A DNA stretch of 64,000 nt from Plasmopara viticola. Lineage: Eukaryota > Oomycota > Peronosporomycetes > Peronosporales > Peronosporaceae. Position numbers and translations under genes: made by a program. The stretch spans positions 372,001-436,000 of the forward strand of contig MBPM02000003.1 in NCBI GenBank assembly GCA_001695595.3, written 5' to 3'. Each line of letters starts with the position of its first letter. The stretch's first letter is position 1. The notes below the pieces were generated by a model. It did not search any database and was not told where the DNA came from. It saw only the letters and a program-made list of their open reading frames with translations. Positions 10,846 through 22,754 of this stretch are shown piece by piece.

Positions 10846-11454
10846 TCATCTACAGTTTAAATAAGTACCCTCCCGAGGAATGATGATTAGTCCATTAGAA
10901 TTTACGTCGGCCTGCTCGATTAAACATATAAACGCATCGGATCTGGACTTAAGATTCACTTTGAGCCAATTTATGAAACAGTCGGCATGCTTTTTTAAGC
11001 TTTCCAGCAACTCACAGCAAATGAAAAAGCACAACAATGCTCTGATACAGTAAAAGCAGACGATTGCAGCAAAGTAATAAAGAGTAGATCGCCATTCACT
11101 CGTGGTCTGCTGCAATAAATTAAGTACATGGTAACAAGCCAACAACTCAACATCGGTCATGCCAAAACGCTTTAGGACGTCGTGATTGTAGCGTTGCTAA
11201 GGCATCGTTACACTTCCGTTGGCGTAATTTCGCATGCTGCGCAACACATCTTCGACGACGCGATTTACTCGCTCTGTCAGATCATTGGTTTGCAAAGGAT
11301 CTACTGTGTCCATCACAGAATGCGTGAAAGCCGCTTGATCAGGTCCTGCAAGAATGCACAAAAGCCGTTGCAAAGGAGATTTAAATACGCCACTTGAAGT
11401 CCACTTTTTAAGGGTGTGTCGCTCATGCATCTTCCTACTTTTTGAGAAAAACAT
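10846..11454 (-). pseudogene. Broken gene fragment of unknown family
   Basis: Two open stretches on the minus strand (11454-11197 and 11160-10846) are in the same frame. One stop lies 11 codons upstream of the second. The peptide on both sides of the stop reads as normal helical protein (for example ITERVN-like and DVELLACYHVLNLLQ segments). No start, no splice sites and no recognised domain were found. It may be one exon of a large gene in which the stop lies in a tiny intron, but decay is simpler. Function not recognised. Confidence 0.3.
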
Positions 11455-12219
11455 ATTCTACTTAAAATAAAAGCAAAAAATGCAAAGCTAGCGGCCTTGG
11501 CCACTGAAGCCATGCCAATGGGTGTTTAAAAAGCACAAACATAGATGGGCCGTCTTGGCTTTGCTCGAAACGACCAATTATACTTGTTTTGTAGATTTCT
11601 TCAAGATAGCTGAATAATTTCTATGACAAAAATTGTGCATCTTTTTATGCATCGGCATGAGCAATCTGATATTGTGCAAGCCACGAAGGTCTTATCATTC
11701 TTTGACTTGGTGCTCATGCGTACCGCCCAAGTTCGTCCATAAGGATTATTGGCTTTAACGCTGTTCTGGACTCACGGTTGCGTAGATCCCTGTGCATCAC
11801 GCCCGTCTGCTACACCCCAACATGCTGTTAGCACTGTTGAGTTAGCGTGTCGGTGAGTTATGTATGCAATAATTGCAGCATTCGCAGTGGCAAGACTCGT
11901 TGTTGGATAATTTCGATGAAGTAAAAGGTTACGGCTATCTTGATCTGAAAAGTGCTGTTCTTAAGTTCCAGCTAATTGACAGACAGACCAGCCTGGTGGC
12001 TGGCCCCCTGCTCAACTAACGTCGCCCCAACAGCGGAGATCTCGTGGAACGGTGTAACTGCGTTATCGGCTAACACCTACAGGATCAAGAAGAGTGGCCA
12101 TCTATTTATTGAGATTTTTGGCCAAGTATTTCATTTACTGCATTCAAGAATCCAAATTTTGTGACCGAGCGCAATTCTCCAAGTTCAAGTTCCATCTCAA
12201 CGCCTCGTTTTAGCACACG
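11455..12219. other. Intergenic, no gene seen; may include 5' part of LINE
   Basis: No intact frame is present. The last part, from about 11980, may be the decayed start of the LINE endonuclease region that becomes readable at 12220, but I cannot fix its boundary. Confidence 0.3.
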
Positions 12220-14740
12220 ATGTTTGTATGTGAAAACAACAGCACCAGTCAGCACGCGAGATCTGCACGTAACGCAGGAGTCGTGATAGTGGAGAGCGCC
12301 GATTTTCTAGGTCACGCTAGCGCCGCGTTGGTAGATAAGTTCTCTATACCCAGCCGATACTTGGTTGTGCGTTTCGATTTGGATGGTGCATCGTTGTATG
12401 TGCACAACGTATTCGCGCCAGTAAATTAACAAACGAAACAGCGGTTCTTCGCTCACCTCAACGCCATCGCGACGTTTGAAGGCGAGGCCGGTCATTTTGT
12501 GATGGGTGACTTCAACATTCTCATGGATTCGACATTAGGTGCAAACAACGTCCCCTCACATTCAGACAACGCACGTTTACGGCTCGCGACGCTGGGTGGA
12601 GTAGATGCATGGCGGGTGGAATATGATAGTGCTCGCGTTTACACGGAACCACAGCCACGCAAGAATCGATTAGACTACATTTTCTTATCGGATGGTCTGT
12701 TTGAAAACGTATACAAGGATTTCAAGTATTTTGTGCCTATGCATGCTGGCGATCATCCTGCTCACTCAGTGATATTTCGTCAAGGGGTTTAGGCGCATGG
12801 TCGCGGTTATTAAAATTTTGCGGCTTATCTTTTGGAGTACCCGATGGTGGTTCAAGCGATTGAGTGAGAAGCAACCGACGTGTTAAGCCAACTTCGTGTG
12901 TCGTCCAATCCTGGTCGTGTTTGGGAAAAGTGGAAACAACGCATGGAGCGCCTACTCCAGCAGCTCCAAGCAAATCTACGCGAAAGCAACACATCACTTG
13001 TGGATGCGGAACGCAGTGCTGATGCAGCAGCGACGCGATACAAGCAGCAGTGTGATGTTGCGTCAAAGCATGTATTTTAGCACGCTTTGCGCGAGCACCA
13101 TGATGCCTCACGCACACAAGCCAGTACAACAACGACACGGCTTTTGATTTCCAAGCCGGCACACAAAGACGTCGAATCGATTTTTCTTTCGGTCATTGGA
13201 CTACAATGCGTATCGTGTATTGATCGAAGAAGTTTGGCTGCCCGATGGTTATCTGTCCTCAACACCGCAAGACATTACGCTCCAGTTCCTGGAACATTGG
13301 GGTTCTGTCATGGGCAATCCGGTAAGGTTTAATGGCGTATGCCGGTGTCAGATACGCATGCACGGGCAAAACGACTGGACTTGATTGATCGCCGACTCCC
13401 TGAGGAAATAGAACCCAACTCATCGCACGGTTTGGATGGTCTCTAAGCCGCGTTCTACCAAGTCGCCCCGGTGATCTTCGGTGAATGTCTGTGCATTGTG
13501 TTCTACCACCACCTGCAATCGGGTCGCCTCTCCCAGTTGCAACGTCAATCTACAATCGCGCTCCTGGAAAGGAAAGGCGAGCGTATGTGTCCGGAAAATA
13601 ATCGGCCTATCGCCTTGATTTTTGTCGACTTTGAAGTTCTCTCCAAGACGCTCACATTTAGACTGCAGTTGGTACTCAGCATGCTCAATCACCTAGACCA
13701 TAAGACATTCGTCGAGGGAAGGCCAATGCAACAACATGTTCGTTTCCTTTCTGATCTGCAAGATCTGGTGACTGATCTGGATGCAAAGAAATATGCGGTG
13801 TTTCTCGACTTTAAGAAGGCATATGATCGTGTAAGTTGGGACTATATGTTCCGTTAACGTATGGACTGTGGTTGTGCATTTATTGTATGGGTACGTCTTC
13901 TCTAAACGGACCCAAAAGCAAGGCTATGATCAATGGCAACATCCTTCCAGGTCTACATCCTTCTCGCCAAGGGAGGCAAGGTGACCCACTGTCCGCGCTG
14001 TTGGTCACTTCAGGCGTCGTATTCCATAGCGAAGCAACACATGCGGCTTGATCGTTGCGCTTCGAAGACAGATTACACCCGATAATTTTTATCCTATTCG
14101 TGTGGTAAGTACTTGGCTGCGAAGCTGCGAGGATACGACTGAGAAGCAAGAGCTGAGCGACATCTTGAAAGCTGCAATCATTATCACGCATCTGCTCGAC
14201 GACAGCGCGCTTTAGCGCTAGCGGCGATTGACGAGCAAACTATATCAGCTTGTCGGCATTCGTCGCTGAATTGAGTACCTTGTGCGCAGATTGGACGCGA
14301 GCCCCTTCCATTACAACACGATCTGGAAAAAGATCCAATTTCGCTTCGGCAACGTCACCAACCATAGATTCTGCCGTTTCTGTCACCGAACGGGCTGAGT
14401 GGTCTCGACGATCTTGGTACGATGCTTGGTCAAGAAATGCGAGGCCTCAGTCGACTTCTTGACAGAAGGACGACCATCGGCTCAATTTGAAAGTTGATTC
14501 TTGCGTCTAGATCAAGAGGTCAATCAACAAGTTGTTATTCCGTCTCCTCCAGCACACTGAAACAATTGCTGGTACTAACACCAGGCATATCCTTGGGGCG
14601 TACTTTGCTGATCATATCGTAAAGTCATCCGAGCTACGAGTTTGCTTGTTTTGCGACGAACCACAATTGCAGTATCGGTCGAGAGTAGCGCTGGAGGGCG
14701 GAGAGGAGGAACATTTAAATGCTTGATTGGCTACTCAACG
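12220..14740 (+). mobile_element. Decayed non-LTR retrotransposon (LINE)
   Basis: Frame-broken plus-strand coding remnants appear in the order expected for a LINE ORF2. An apurinic-type endonuclease region lies at 12220-12790: it contains GHFVMGDFNILMD and the terminal GDHPAHS block, with one in-frame stop at 12427. A linker follows at 12880-13300. Reverse transcriptase fragments lie at 13440-14050, including RPIALIFVD, the catalytic AVFLDFKKAYDRV block and a RQGDPLSALL block. I did not find the second catalytic block (FADD/YADD), and later parts are scrambled; debris may run to about 15,100. It resembles L1/Tx1-type elements. It is certainly inactive. No 3' tail or target duplication could be defined. 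Confidence 0.8.
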
Positions 14741-15121
14741 AGAGGTCCACAAACGGAGCTGGTACCACGGCAAGTGCCGTGGACATGGGCTGCGTTGGTG
14801 GTGTCGGGGCTAGAGTGAAAACTGCACACTGCAACGTAGAGTCAAATGGACGGGCAACAGGCTGTGTATACTGGCGCGAACGAGAACGGGCTTAGACTGG
14901 AATGGGCCAGACCGAAGTCTCACGCAACGGTGGGTGGTCGGTTATGTCGAGAGCATACGGAACGATACTCAAACGGCAATCGCTCAGATGAGAACGGAGC
15001 ATTCTTCCCATGGGGCTGCAGGAGGCGACCCCCAAACATAACTTTATCACACACAGTGCCCTCACTTCTGAGCGCGCTTATAAGGGCGTCGACAAAAAAT
15101 ACACACGCCACGTAGCCGTAG

Positions 15122-15830
15122 TTACGCCAGTCGCAACATTGACTTCGCAGAAGGTGTCGTACAGAAGTCGGCAGCCAAGCTAAAAAAACGCTTTATCATA
15201 CGGTTAGTATCAAGATTGCTGTCGCTGCTGAAAAAGTCAAGGAAGTATTTCTCTTCCAGGACATCAGACTCCTTAAACTTGAACAAGCCCCCCAATAGCT
15301 GAATGGTTTGGCGTTTAAGCTTTATGTATGCTTTGCGTGTCTTGCAATGCTGGGAGCAATTTTTGACCACGGCGTACCATCGTCGTAGAGCACTTTAATA
15401 GCTTTGAACTCACTCGCGAGATGCTTGGGAGTTTCCACGCGCATCTGGGCAGCAATCGCTGCAGGAGCGTCACAGCGTTGCGAATAGCATCTATATGACC
15501 GATAGGAGGACTGGTACCGGAGGCACTTGACGCAGCAACCGGGGGAGCAGGAGCGGGATCCTCATCCACGTCCATATTTGCTGGAATTGCGTCCGCGTCA
15601 CTTAGCGTGGATCGCCTGCTGTCATGACCGATTCTTGCGGCGAAAGGGTGCAAACGACTGAAGTTACACTTGCTTCACGTGCAGAAATGCTGCGTTGACT
15701 GGAGTGCTGATCTGGTTTAGGTGTCAAAAAATGGGCGACCCTGGCTGATTCCATGATGACTGACTTGGAGCTTGTGGCCGAGGGAGATGTCACGTTCGGT
15801 TCTCCTGAATTTAATGTGTGGAGCTGAGCG
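15122..15830 (-). pseudogene. Decayed coding fragments, possibly transposon-derived
   Basis: Minus-strand pieces in changing frames (about 15793-15602, 15653-15315, 15370-15122) read as one protein. It has an acidic, Pro/Ala-rich stretch (MDVDEDPAPAPP) followed by helical segments, with at least two frame changes. The piece is next to the LINE remains and could be another mobile-element ORF, for example a gag-like protein. No family was recognised. Confidence 0.3.
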
Positions 15831-18108
15831 CAAATTGAGAAGCTAGCACAACAGCTCAGTTTTATGTAACATCACTCAATAAGACTTGTTTTACATTCAA
15901 CAGACAATTAATGAGAGGCCGCCATTAATTTCCTACCTACAAAACGGCAAGTTCAATTGGTCATAGCTTTGAGCAAAGAAACCGCAAAAGCGATTGTCAG
16001 TCCCGATGGAGGCCATAGCTCTAATCAGTGCGCTCATCTATTCTACGCGTTGAGAGGGCTCCCACATAATACTCCTCGAGTGGCATTTATACAAAAGAAA
16101 TATGGTGCAGGAAGTGCTATGTCCTCATCAGAGCTATGTGCGTTCTCTTGGTACTGAATCAAATTTTGGTTTCGTCTCCTCTATGATAAGTAGTTCCTGA
16201 GTGACAAAGTGCTCGTGCGTTAAATACATTTTGGGGTCAGCCTCGATGCCTTAAGAAGGAGTTGTCCTTCATTGGTCATGTGATCCAATTAAATTAACCG
16301 CCACTCGTGTCCTAGTTGCGTACAAAAGTCGCTTTTTTGTAGTGAGTTCCAGGCTTGATTGGCCGCTTAAAACGCTCAGCCAAAAAAGTTCGCAGCCCCC
16401 ACCCTCCATTGGTAGCTATGGGCACTAACAGCCGCTGCATGGCCATCTGCATTCGTTCGGTGCGGAGCCATGCGCTTGCTCGGCTGATAGATACCAGCCG
16501 ATTCCTGCAAACTTCGATGACTGTTTCTGCAAGAACGAGACTTACATCAGATGTAGATATAAAGCAGTCTCGTTGACCCGAAGTAGCTGGCTTAAAGTTT
16601 TTAAAATTCTATACTTGCTTTTTGTGGCCTAAGTAAGCCTCCTGGTCCGAATGGTATTTCCAAAGCGGTTGGGGACGAGTGCACTGTTAAAGTATGACTA
16701 AGCAGGAACCCGAAGCAGTCGAAACAAGAATGACCGGACAGTTAAAGTCACTAATACCTTATGCCTTCTGACACTAAACGCTCGATTTCCATAGCATACC
16801 GGTTGGTTTACTGACCCACTTTCCGACTCAATTTGCCAGTGCTTTTGAACATGTTTTGTCCTTTTTCAAGTGTTAATTTCTTTGATAAAGGATGAACCAC
16901 AGTCTTTGGCTCTTATAAACACTTAAAAATTAGGTGTAGCGTAAGCTTCTTGTAGGGCCGGTCCAAAATACCCTCTTCCAAAACGTAAAAAAAACCTAGT
17001 TAAGCTTTTTGCTGGATCAGGGACTCAGCAAGCTATCAAGTGCGACGAGATTACACAGCGTCTTGTACAAAGGAGATGTGCAATAAAATACGACCATTCA
17101 GTGATTTTGAAATAATATTTTCGTTAGACGAGCACACTTATGACTGTCGCCTGTCAATGATGTGGAGGGTAATGCCTTTCATTCTATCGACACTGAAGAA
17201 AATTACACTTAGTGGAACGTATGCTGGCGTTTTTCTCTGGGTAACCTAAACCACGTTTCAAGCTTACGCTACTTCACTTTCTTATAATACCTCGTGTATG
17301 GACCACCGAATGACATGGAAAAGAAAAAGGAGCCTCTGCACCCTTTGAGATTTATGACACGACTAGACCGTATGTTAAAGCAATTAGCTCGATTTTGAAG
17401 TAATTTAATGAATACAATGTGATGCTGAAGATTTATTCTGAGCGCGAACGGCAACTTATTAGCTCAAAGTAGAAAACAATCAGTCGGTTTGATAATCAAT
17501 AGTGTCGTTTCGTCTCTTTGTTTTCTATAACTACCTAAATCTTCTTCGTAGAAAGATCGATTGAATTGCCATCGTCAATGAGTTTATCATCTGATCTTTT
17601 TTAGCAAGCCCGTACTATACTAGAGCACAATTGCATGACCTGACCGAATGCGCTGCGCGGACTATGATTGGCTACGCATTTAAGCTCTGCGTTCTAGACA
17701 AGCCAAGCTTTACAATGTTAAATAGGTCGGAACGATTAAAGGAAGCTTAATAGCTAATTGCTGCTTATTGCACGAACGTTGTTGGAGAATCCGTTGCTGC
17801 TTTGTCAACGCCATGATTCTGAGTATTCATCGAAACAGAAAGATATCTGCACACGTTTATTGCAAAGCCGTTTCCCAAGCTTCTTCACCGCGAAGTTGAG
17901 AAGTTCTAGAGCCACCAGTTCTGGCTTTGCCGGGCTTTGATGAGTCGCTGGCGAATGCCGCGAACTCGAAGTCAGAATATTTTTGTCGCCAGTAGGGGTG
18001 GGCCATTCGGCAGATGACGAGCTTAGCTCTCATGACAGGTGCATGACCATGATATTTTAGCTCCTGGAAGCAAAACAGATGTTAATAAGGACCAGCAGCG
18101 GTGAATTG
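15831..18108. other. Gene-poor stretch, 2.3 kb
   Basis: No supported gene, RNA or repeat boundary was recognised. Short open frames look random. Probably old, unrecognisable repeat sequence. Confidence 0.4.
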
Positions 18109-18474
18109 CTAGCTGTACCCGCAAATAACGAGGGGATGAAAAATCATCGCGAGAGTTTGCCGAAACACAAAGGCATTTCCACTAACTAATATAGAATGAC
18201 TAATGCTCTTCATGAGATCAACGAATTGAGTCAGTTTCAATCTAATTGACAAATGTAACATGGACAACGACTTGCTTCTTGATATGCTATGGCTAAAATA
18301 GCTCGAGTCTGAGGCCAAGTGACGGGCAGAACGATTGGTTTCGGCCACATAATTGAGCGCAACGGAATTCCGATCCGACACATTCGTAACTTGCTGTGCT
18401 TTTTCAAAAGAAAAGGCGGGTGAGAAAAAGCCCGAAATAATTATAAGTGGCATCAAAGGTACAGTTTTCTGCAT
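18109..18474 (-). CDS. Candidate secreted protein with degenerate RXLR motif
   Basis: A single frame is open from 18516. I prefer the second ATG (18474), because it places a hydrophobic stretch (LMPLIIISGFFSPAFS) at the extreme N-terminus like a signal peptide, giving 121 residues. About 50 residues in is the tetrapeptide RHLA followed by acidic/Ser residues. This is the position and spacing at which oomycete host-translocated effectors carry RXLR, but the final Arg is missing and no EER block follows. The C-terminal part (about 65 residues) has no recognised WY fold. It stands alone in a repeat-rich gap, a typical effector setting. It may equally be a chance frame or a decayed effector. Confidence 0.3.
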   Translation of the reverse strand: MQKTVPLMPLIIISGFFSPAFSFEKAQQVTNVSDRNSVALNYVAETNRSARHLASDSSYFSHSISRSKSLSMLHLSIRLKLTQFVDLMKSISHSILVSGNAFVFRQTLAMIFHPLVICGYS

Positions 18475-18516
18475 TAAGACAGACGTGACAGCGTCTTCAA
18501 AGTCTTTTCTTAACAA

Positions 18517-21118
18517 AATCTGCTGAAATTGGCGCCTAAATGTTAGAAATGAAGCTCCACGGGCGGTCTACATAGCTCCACGGGTTGGTAGTATTGAACA
18601 ATTGGCTACGGTCATCAACATTTTGCATGCTAGTAACATGTATCTGCTTAAAGAGAATCGAAAGGTGATCTCTGGGTATCGCGAGCTACCCCGTGTTTTA
18701 CAAAAAAATTCACGCACAGGGGTAATTGTTAGCTGAGTTTACGTCAATACCAGGTGGTGAATGTTTCGCATAGCACGTTGATAAGTACTTGAGGACTTAG
18801 CTATAGCAAAGAAAATACCAGATCTTATCTCACCTTCCTTCAGGTCCTTCATTTAAGCGACATCACGTCCCAGGTCGAATTTTGCACTTGATAATTATGT
18901 GTCCTTCCTCATAAACACTTTTCGCACGGTGAGTAAGCCTTATAGATGTCATGATAACCCCAACGTTTGATGACCAGCATCATTAAACGATGGGGTTATT
19001 TCGGCAGCGTCTTCATTATTTCAAGGCTTATATGCAGCCTACCTGAAATAATCCTCAGGCTCTGCCTCAATCGTCGCCCACAGGCATATATATATACATA
19101 CTACAACAAGCAGTAGAGCAATAGGCGCGCGGTCATCGCCGTGGTGCAATAAGAAAATCTTTTTGAGCTTTCTTTGTCTGAGTAGCGGAATGCTTAAGGC
19201 CGACCTCCCATGGCACAAGGTCAGCCTTTGTGGCTGATGCAGCCTTTGCCAGAGGCGCAACCTTAGCTGCAGAAGCAGGTTTTGCAGTGCAATCTTTGTA
19301 TTAGGTGTAGCCTAAGTGCAGAATACAAATTTGACGTAGAGGCATCTGTGATAGGTGAACTAACCTTTCTTGAAGTCAGCTTAAGCAATATATAACGCTC
19401 CGGTTTACTCACGGCCCGGACAATGTAGCTGTCCATGTCTATCTATCCACGCCCTTTAAGCCTACAAATAAGTATCAGAATACGTCTGTGCTGACACGCT
19501 GAAGTAGCTGAAAAATCTGAAGACCGTGGTGGATGGTAGTCGAAATTTGCTTAATATAAGGATGTAAGAAGCACTTATTGCCTTCTACCTACCGGAGACA
19601 GACAATCGGCGTGGGATATGAAGCACCATTCTTCAAGCCAGTCTTATTTTTTTTAATTGAGAGTAAGCTTCTGTTTACATGTGAGCTGTCTCGAAATGAT
19701 TTGCACTCGCGCATATTAATTAAGAAGACGCCTCATCTTGCTTTGTGCATTGTCGCAAAGCCAATAAGTGTGGCCTTTTAGGTCTATACTTCCATCTTTG
19801 GCGCCACGGTTGCCTAGCAATTATTTAGAAGAAACCTTCTATACCTGGCGATATAGACGTATTGCAAAGCCAAGTGTGGTGCTTCCGCAAAGTGCGCAAC
19901 CAGACAATAAATTATGAATCGAATTAGCGATCTTGGTGCGCGCTCATCTAGCGGGTCAAATATCGTAGACATATCAAAAGACGGCAATCGTGCAATGTTA
20001 TGTACCCTTATCGGGGAATTGCCAGTATGAGCAACTTCTTTTTTAATTATTTTCATTAGGCTAGGTGAGATAACCATGGGTCAGCTTACGGAAGCTTGTA
20101 AAGTTAAAAGCCTATCACTTCATTGGAGAAAAACAAATTTTCACTGCTCAAAGATGAAATGGCCTTTTAAGACGTTGGAGGACTCGAGTGCACCAAGTAG
20201 ATTTGATCTAACTGTATTAATGAGAACAAAACTGTTTCGCGTCATTTGCGACATTTCTAGCATTTCCATGAGTTGAGCATTTCTACAACCCGATAGGGAC
20301 GATGTTTCAGGACTTTTGAACAAAATAACCGCTCATGACTGAAAGGTACTTGCCATGAAGTACACCCTGGAAAAAATGGAGAGTATTTCTGGCCTTTAAG
20401 CTCTTTGTAAGCGATATAATTCATGCATCATTATATACTGCAATGATTACATTTCACGTTGGCAAGCTAGTGTTAAACGCAGACCTGGCATAGTCAATGT
20501 GCATACTGACTACCATCGCGCAGAAAGGACTTATCGCCGTCTATACTAGGGCTAAAGGCTCTATCTACGAACGGATCCAACAAGCATAAAAATTTGAGGC
20601 TCTTGGTGCAGTTTTTCATTGCCGAGAAAGATGCAAAACTCGAGTGACTAGCTTCTCAATAGCGATCGAAGCTGCATCGCTCCGAGCGGGTAGACGGTCC
20701 GAGCTACTAAAAAGAAGACCTAATCGATCTTCCCTTAAGTCATTGTTTCAAAGGCCCATGAAACATAATCAAATATTATTTAAGCGAGATAAACCCTTTT
20801 CCTGATATTTCACTACATAACATATGTACTTGTGTTTTGTGAGAGCGTGTGGGACTCAAATTAGACACCAAAACGTCAATCCCTTAGCATAGCTTGCCTG
20901 CCTCAGCAAGGTGTAGAGAAATGTACGTCTCGACTTTGTGTTTGGCCTTGCAGCAATTAAAGCTTTTTGGCGTTTGCGTGCCGCCTGAAAAGATGGTGCA
21001 TGGGTCATCTGTACAACTTGGAAACAAACACCAAGGCTGTTTATGAGCACAATCTTATAATATTATGGCCTCCAAAGTACGATGGGAGCCACAATTTTCC
21101 ACTTGCTTTTTAAAAATC
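18517..21118. other. Gene-poor stretch, 2.6 kb
   Basis: Nothing intact is seen. Between about 19,140 and 19,400 the minus strand shows a short Ala/Lys-rich peptide-like stretch ending in a stop near 19,139, with an adjoining stretch in another frame. It may be the remnant of a decayed gene. The rest has no recognised content. Confidence 0.35.
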
Positions 21119-21130
21119 CAAGCTTTTACA

Positions 21131-21458
21131 TCTTCGGAGAAGGTTGGGGTGACGTCCTCCTTCCAAGCGGGGGGGGGGCTAAATGCTCACGCGCTTCGGG
21201 CAGGTGCTCTCGGGCATCTGCAGGTCTCTAACGAGTCTCACCCTCGACGCGACGGTCTCCAGCACCAGGGCACCACCTGGGCTCTTACCATGTCAGAACT
21301 AAACAAAATAATGGAAGACCCTCACGACCTCGATGCTGGCTGCACTGCCCGCCGAACGAGACCCGACGTATGCGGACACCACATTAAGCCGTGGACTAGC
21401 CAGACTGAGCCTAGCACGTGCATAACTTGGCAACGCGATAACGTAATACAATACAATA
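21131..21458 (+). mobile_element. SINE copy, full length, 12-bp target duplication
   Basis: A 328-bp copy of the same family as 7568-7888, bounded by perfect direct repeats CAAGCTTTTACA at 21119-21130 and 21459-21470. It starts TCTTCGGAGAAGG and ends in AATAC repeats. A run of ten G near 21169 replaces the GCGCGGGGG of other copies. As in the other copies, one frame is open across nearly the whole element (see findings). Confidence 0.85.
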
Positions 21459-21470
21459 CAAGCTTTTACA

Positions 21471-22754
21471 AATATGCGTGATGATGTTGGCATTGGTCCA
21501 TCCTGAGACAGATGTCTGAGTGGAAAAGGGCAGTTGTGTCATACTGCGCATTATATGCACCACGGCGCTATTATAGTGAGCCGACAAGTAGAAATTGATG
21601 TTGCACACAACAATGCTAATCACACGTATGGGCTTTAAACCCTTTTATGTTAAAAAGCTAAGATACATGTAAGATTTATCAACTTCTAGAAGCACAAACG
21701 TTTCTAGCAGGAGTGTGCGAAATGCTCAAAAAGACTTTTCCTCTTGGATCTCCACGTTAAGACCAGGAACTCACCGAAACATTTGACTGACTTCGTAAAA
21801 GTCGGTCAGTAAGCCAAGGGATGCGATCATATTAATTGAAAAAACATATTTCAAGAGAAATAAGTTAAGTGAGCATTAACTAATAAAGTAGAGATTATGT
21901 TCAATAGCGCTGTCATCAATCTGAGGCTTCATCGAAACAATAAAAAGCGAAGGTCCACGTGAGTATTTGTCGGAGCGCACGCTGCACTTACCCTCATATT
22001 ATTGCCCGATGGCAGAGCCGTCAGTAGACCACCACAACTTTCGAAAAGGTAGGCGTGCGTTTCCCACTGCGATAAAATGGTAGGCTTTTCCAATTTACGA
22101 GCGAAATGAAAAATCATTTCATTAAAACTTTCATGGTCTTCGAAAGGCGTGACTCAGCGTTCCCCGTTGGTCTCTGTTAGAGCATTAAATACTTTGTGTG
22201 GTGCATCTTCAGAGGTGATACGACCCCCAGAAATTGAGCTTCATAAGAGTCCTGGAGTACCTTCAGCACCGCTCCAAAGCATTGTCTTTCTGCATGGCCT
22301 TGCTGAGATGCGAGTACGGATGGCCGTACGCGAACCGATAGTGCCCGCAGTTACCGCCGCGTTTGCTTTAAGACTGAAAGCTCGAATACTTATGAGGCTG
22401 TGTGCTTAAAAAGCAAAGAGCTCTATATAACTTTTTGACACAATTGGAGCCCCCTGAACCGTACGGGTTCGACCCGATAGTTAAATCCTTAAAAAAAACT
22501 TACTTTTTCGTCAAAAATCCGAGGTTGTCCCGAAGAAGCTGCGCCAACGCCAAATTGAGAGCAAATTCAAGCGCGTGCGCAGAGGTTGCTCCATTTCGCT
22601 TATTTAATAAGCCAGACCTATGGTGTTAGTTCCCACGCATTTATGAAATTTTCAACACATTCTATCCTGTTTTTCATCAGGGCGTATTCTGTTACTTTCA
22701 TTGGCTGTAATTAAAGTTCGCTCCGAGGGGCGATGTGGTGCTTGTATTTTCAAC
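21471..22754. other. Intergenic, 1.3 kb, upstream of TBC/myotubularin gene
   Basis: No gene is supported. Open stretches at about 22,150-22,400 and 22,400-22,630 on the plus strand have no recognised domain; an additional 5' exon of the following gene in this region cannot be excluded. Confidence 0.35.

Noticed and set aside
19039..19260. Minus-strand frame with a hydrophobic segment, possible secreted protein
   Set aside because: The hydrophobic stretch is near the C-terminus and there is no N-terminal signal; adjacent frames look like a decayed unrelated gene.
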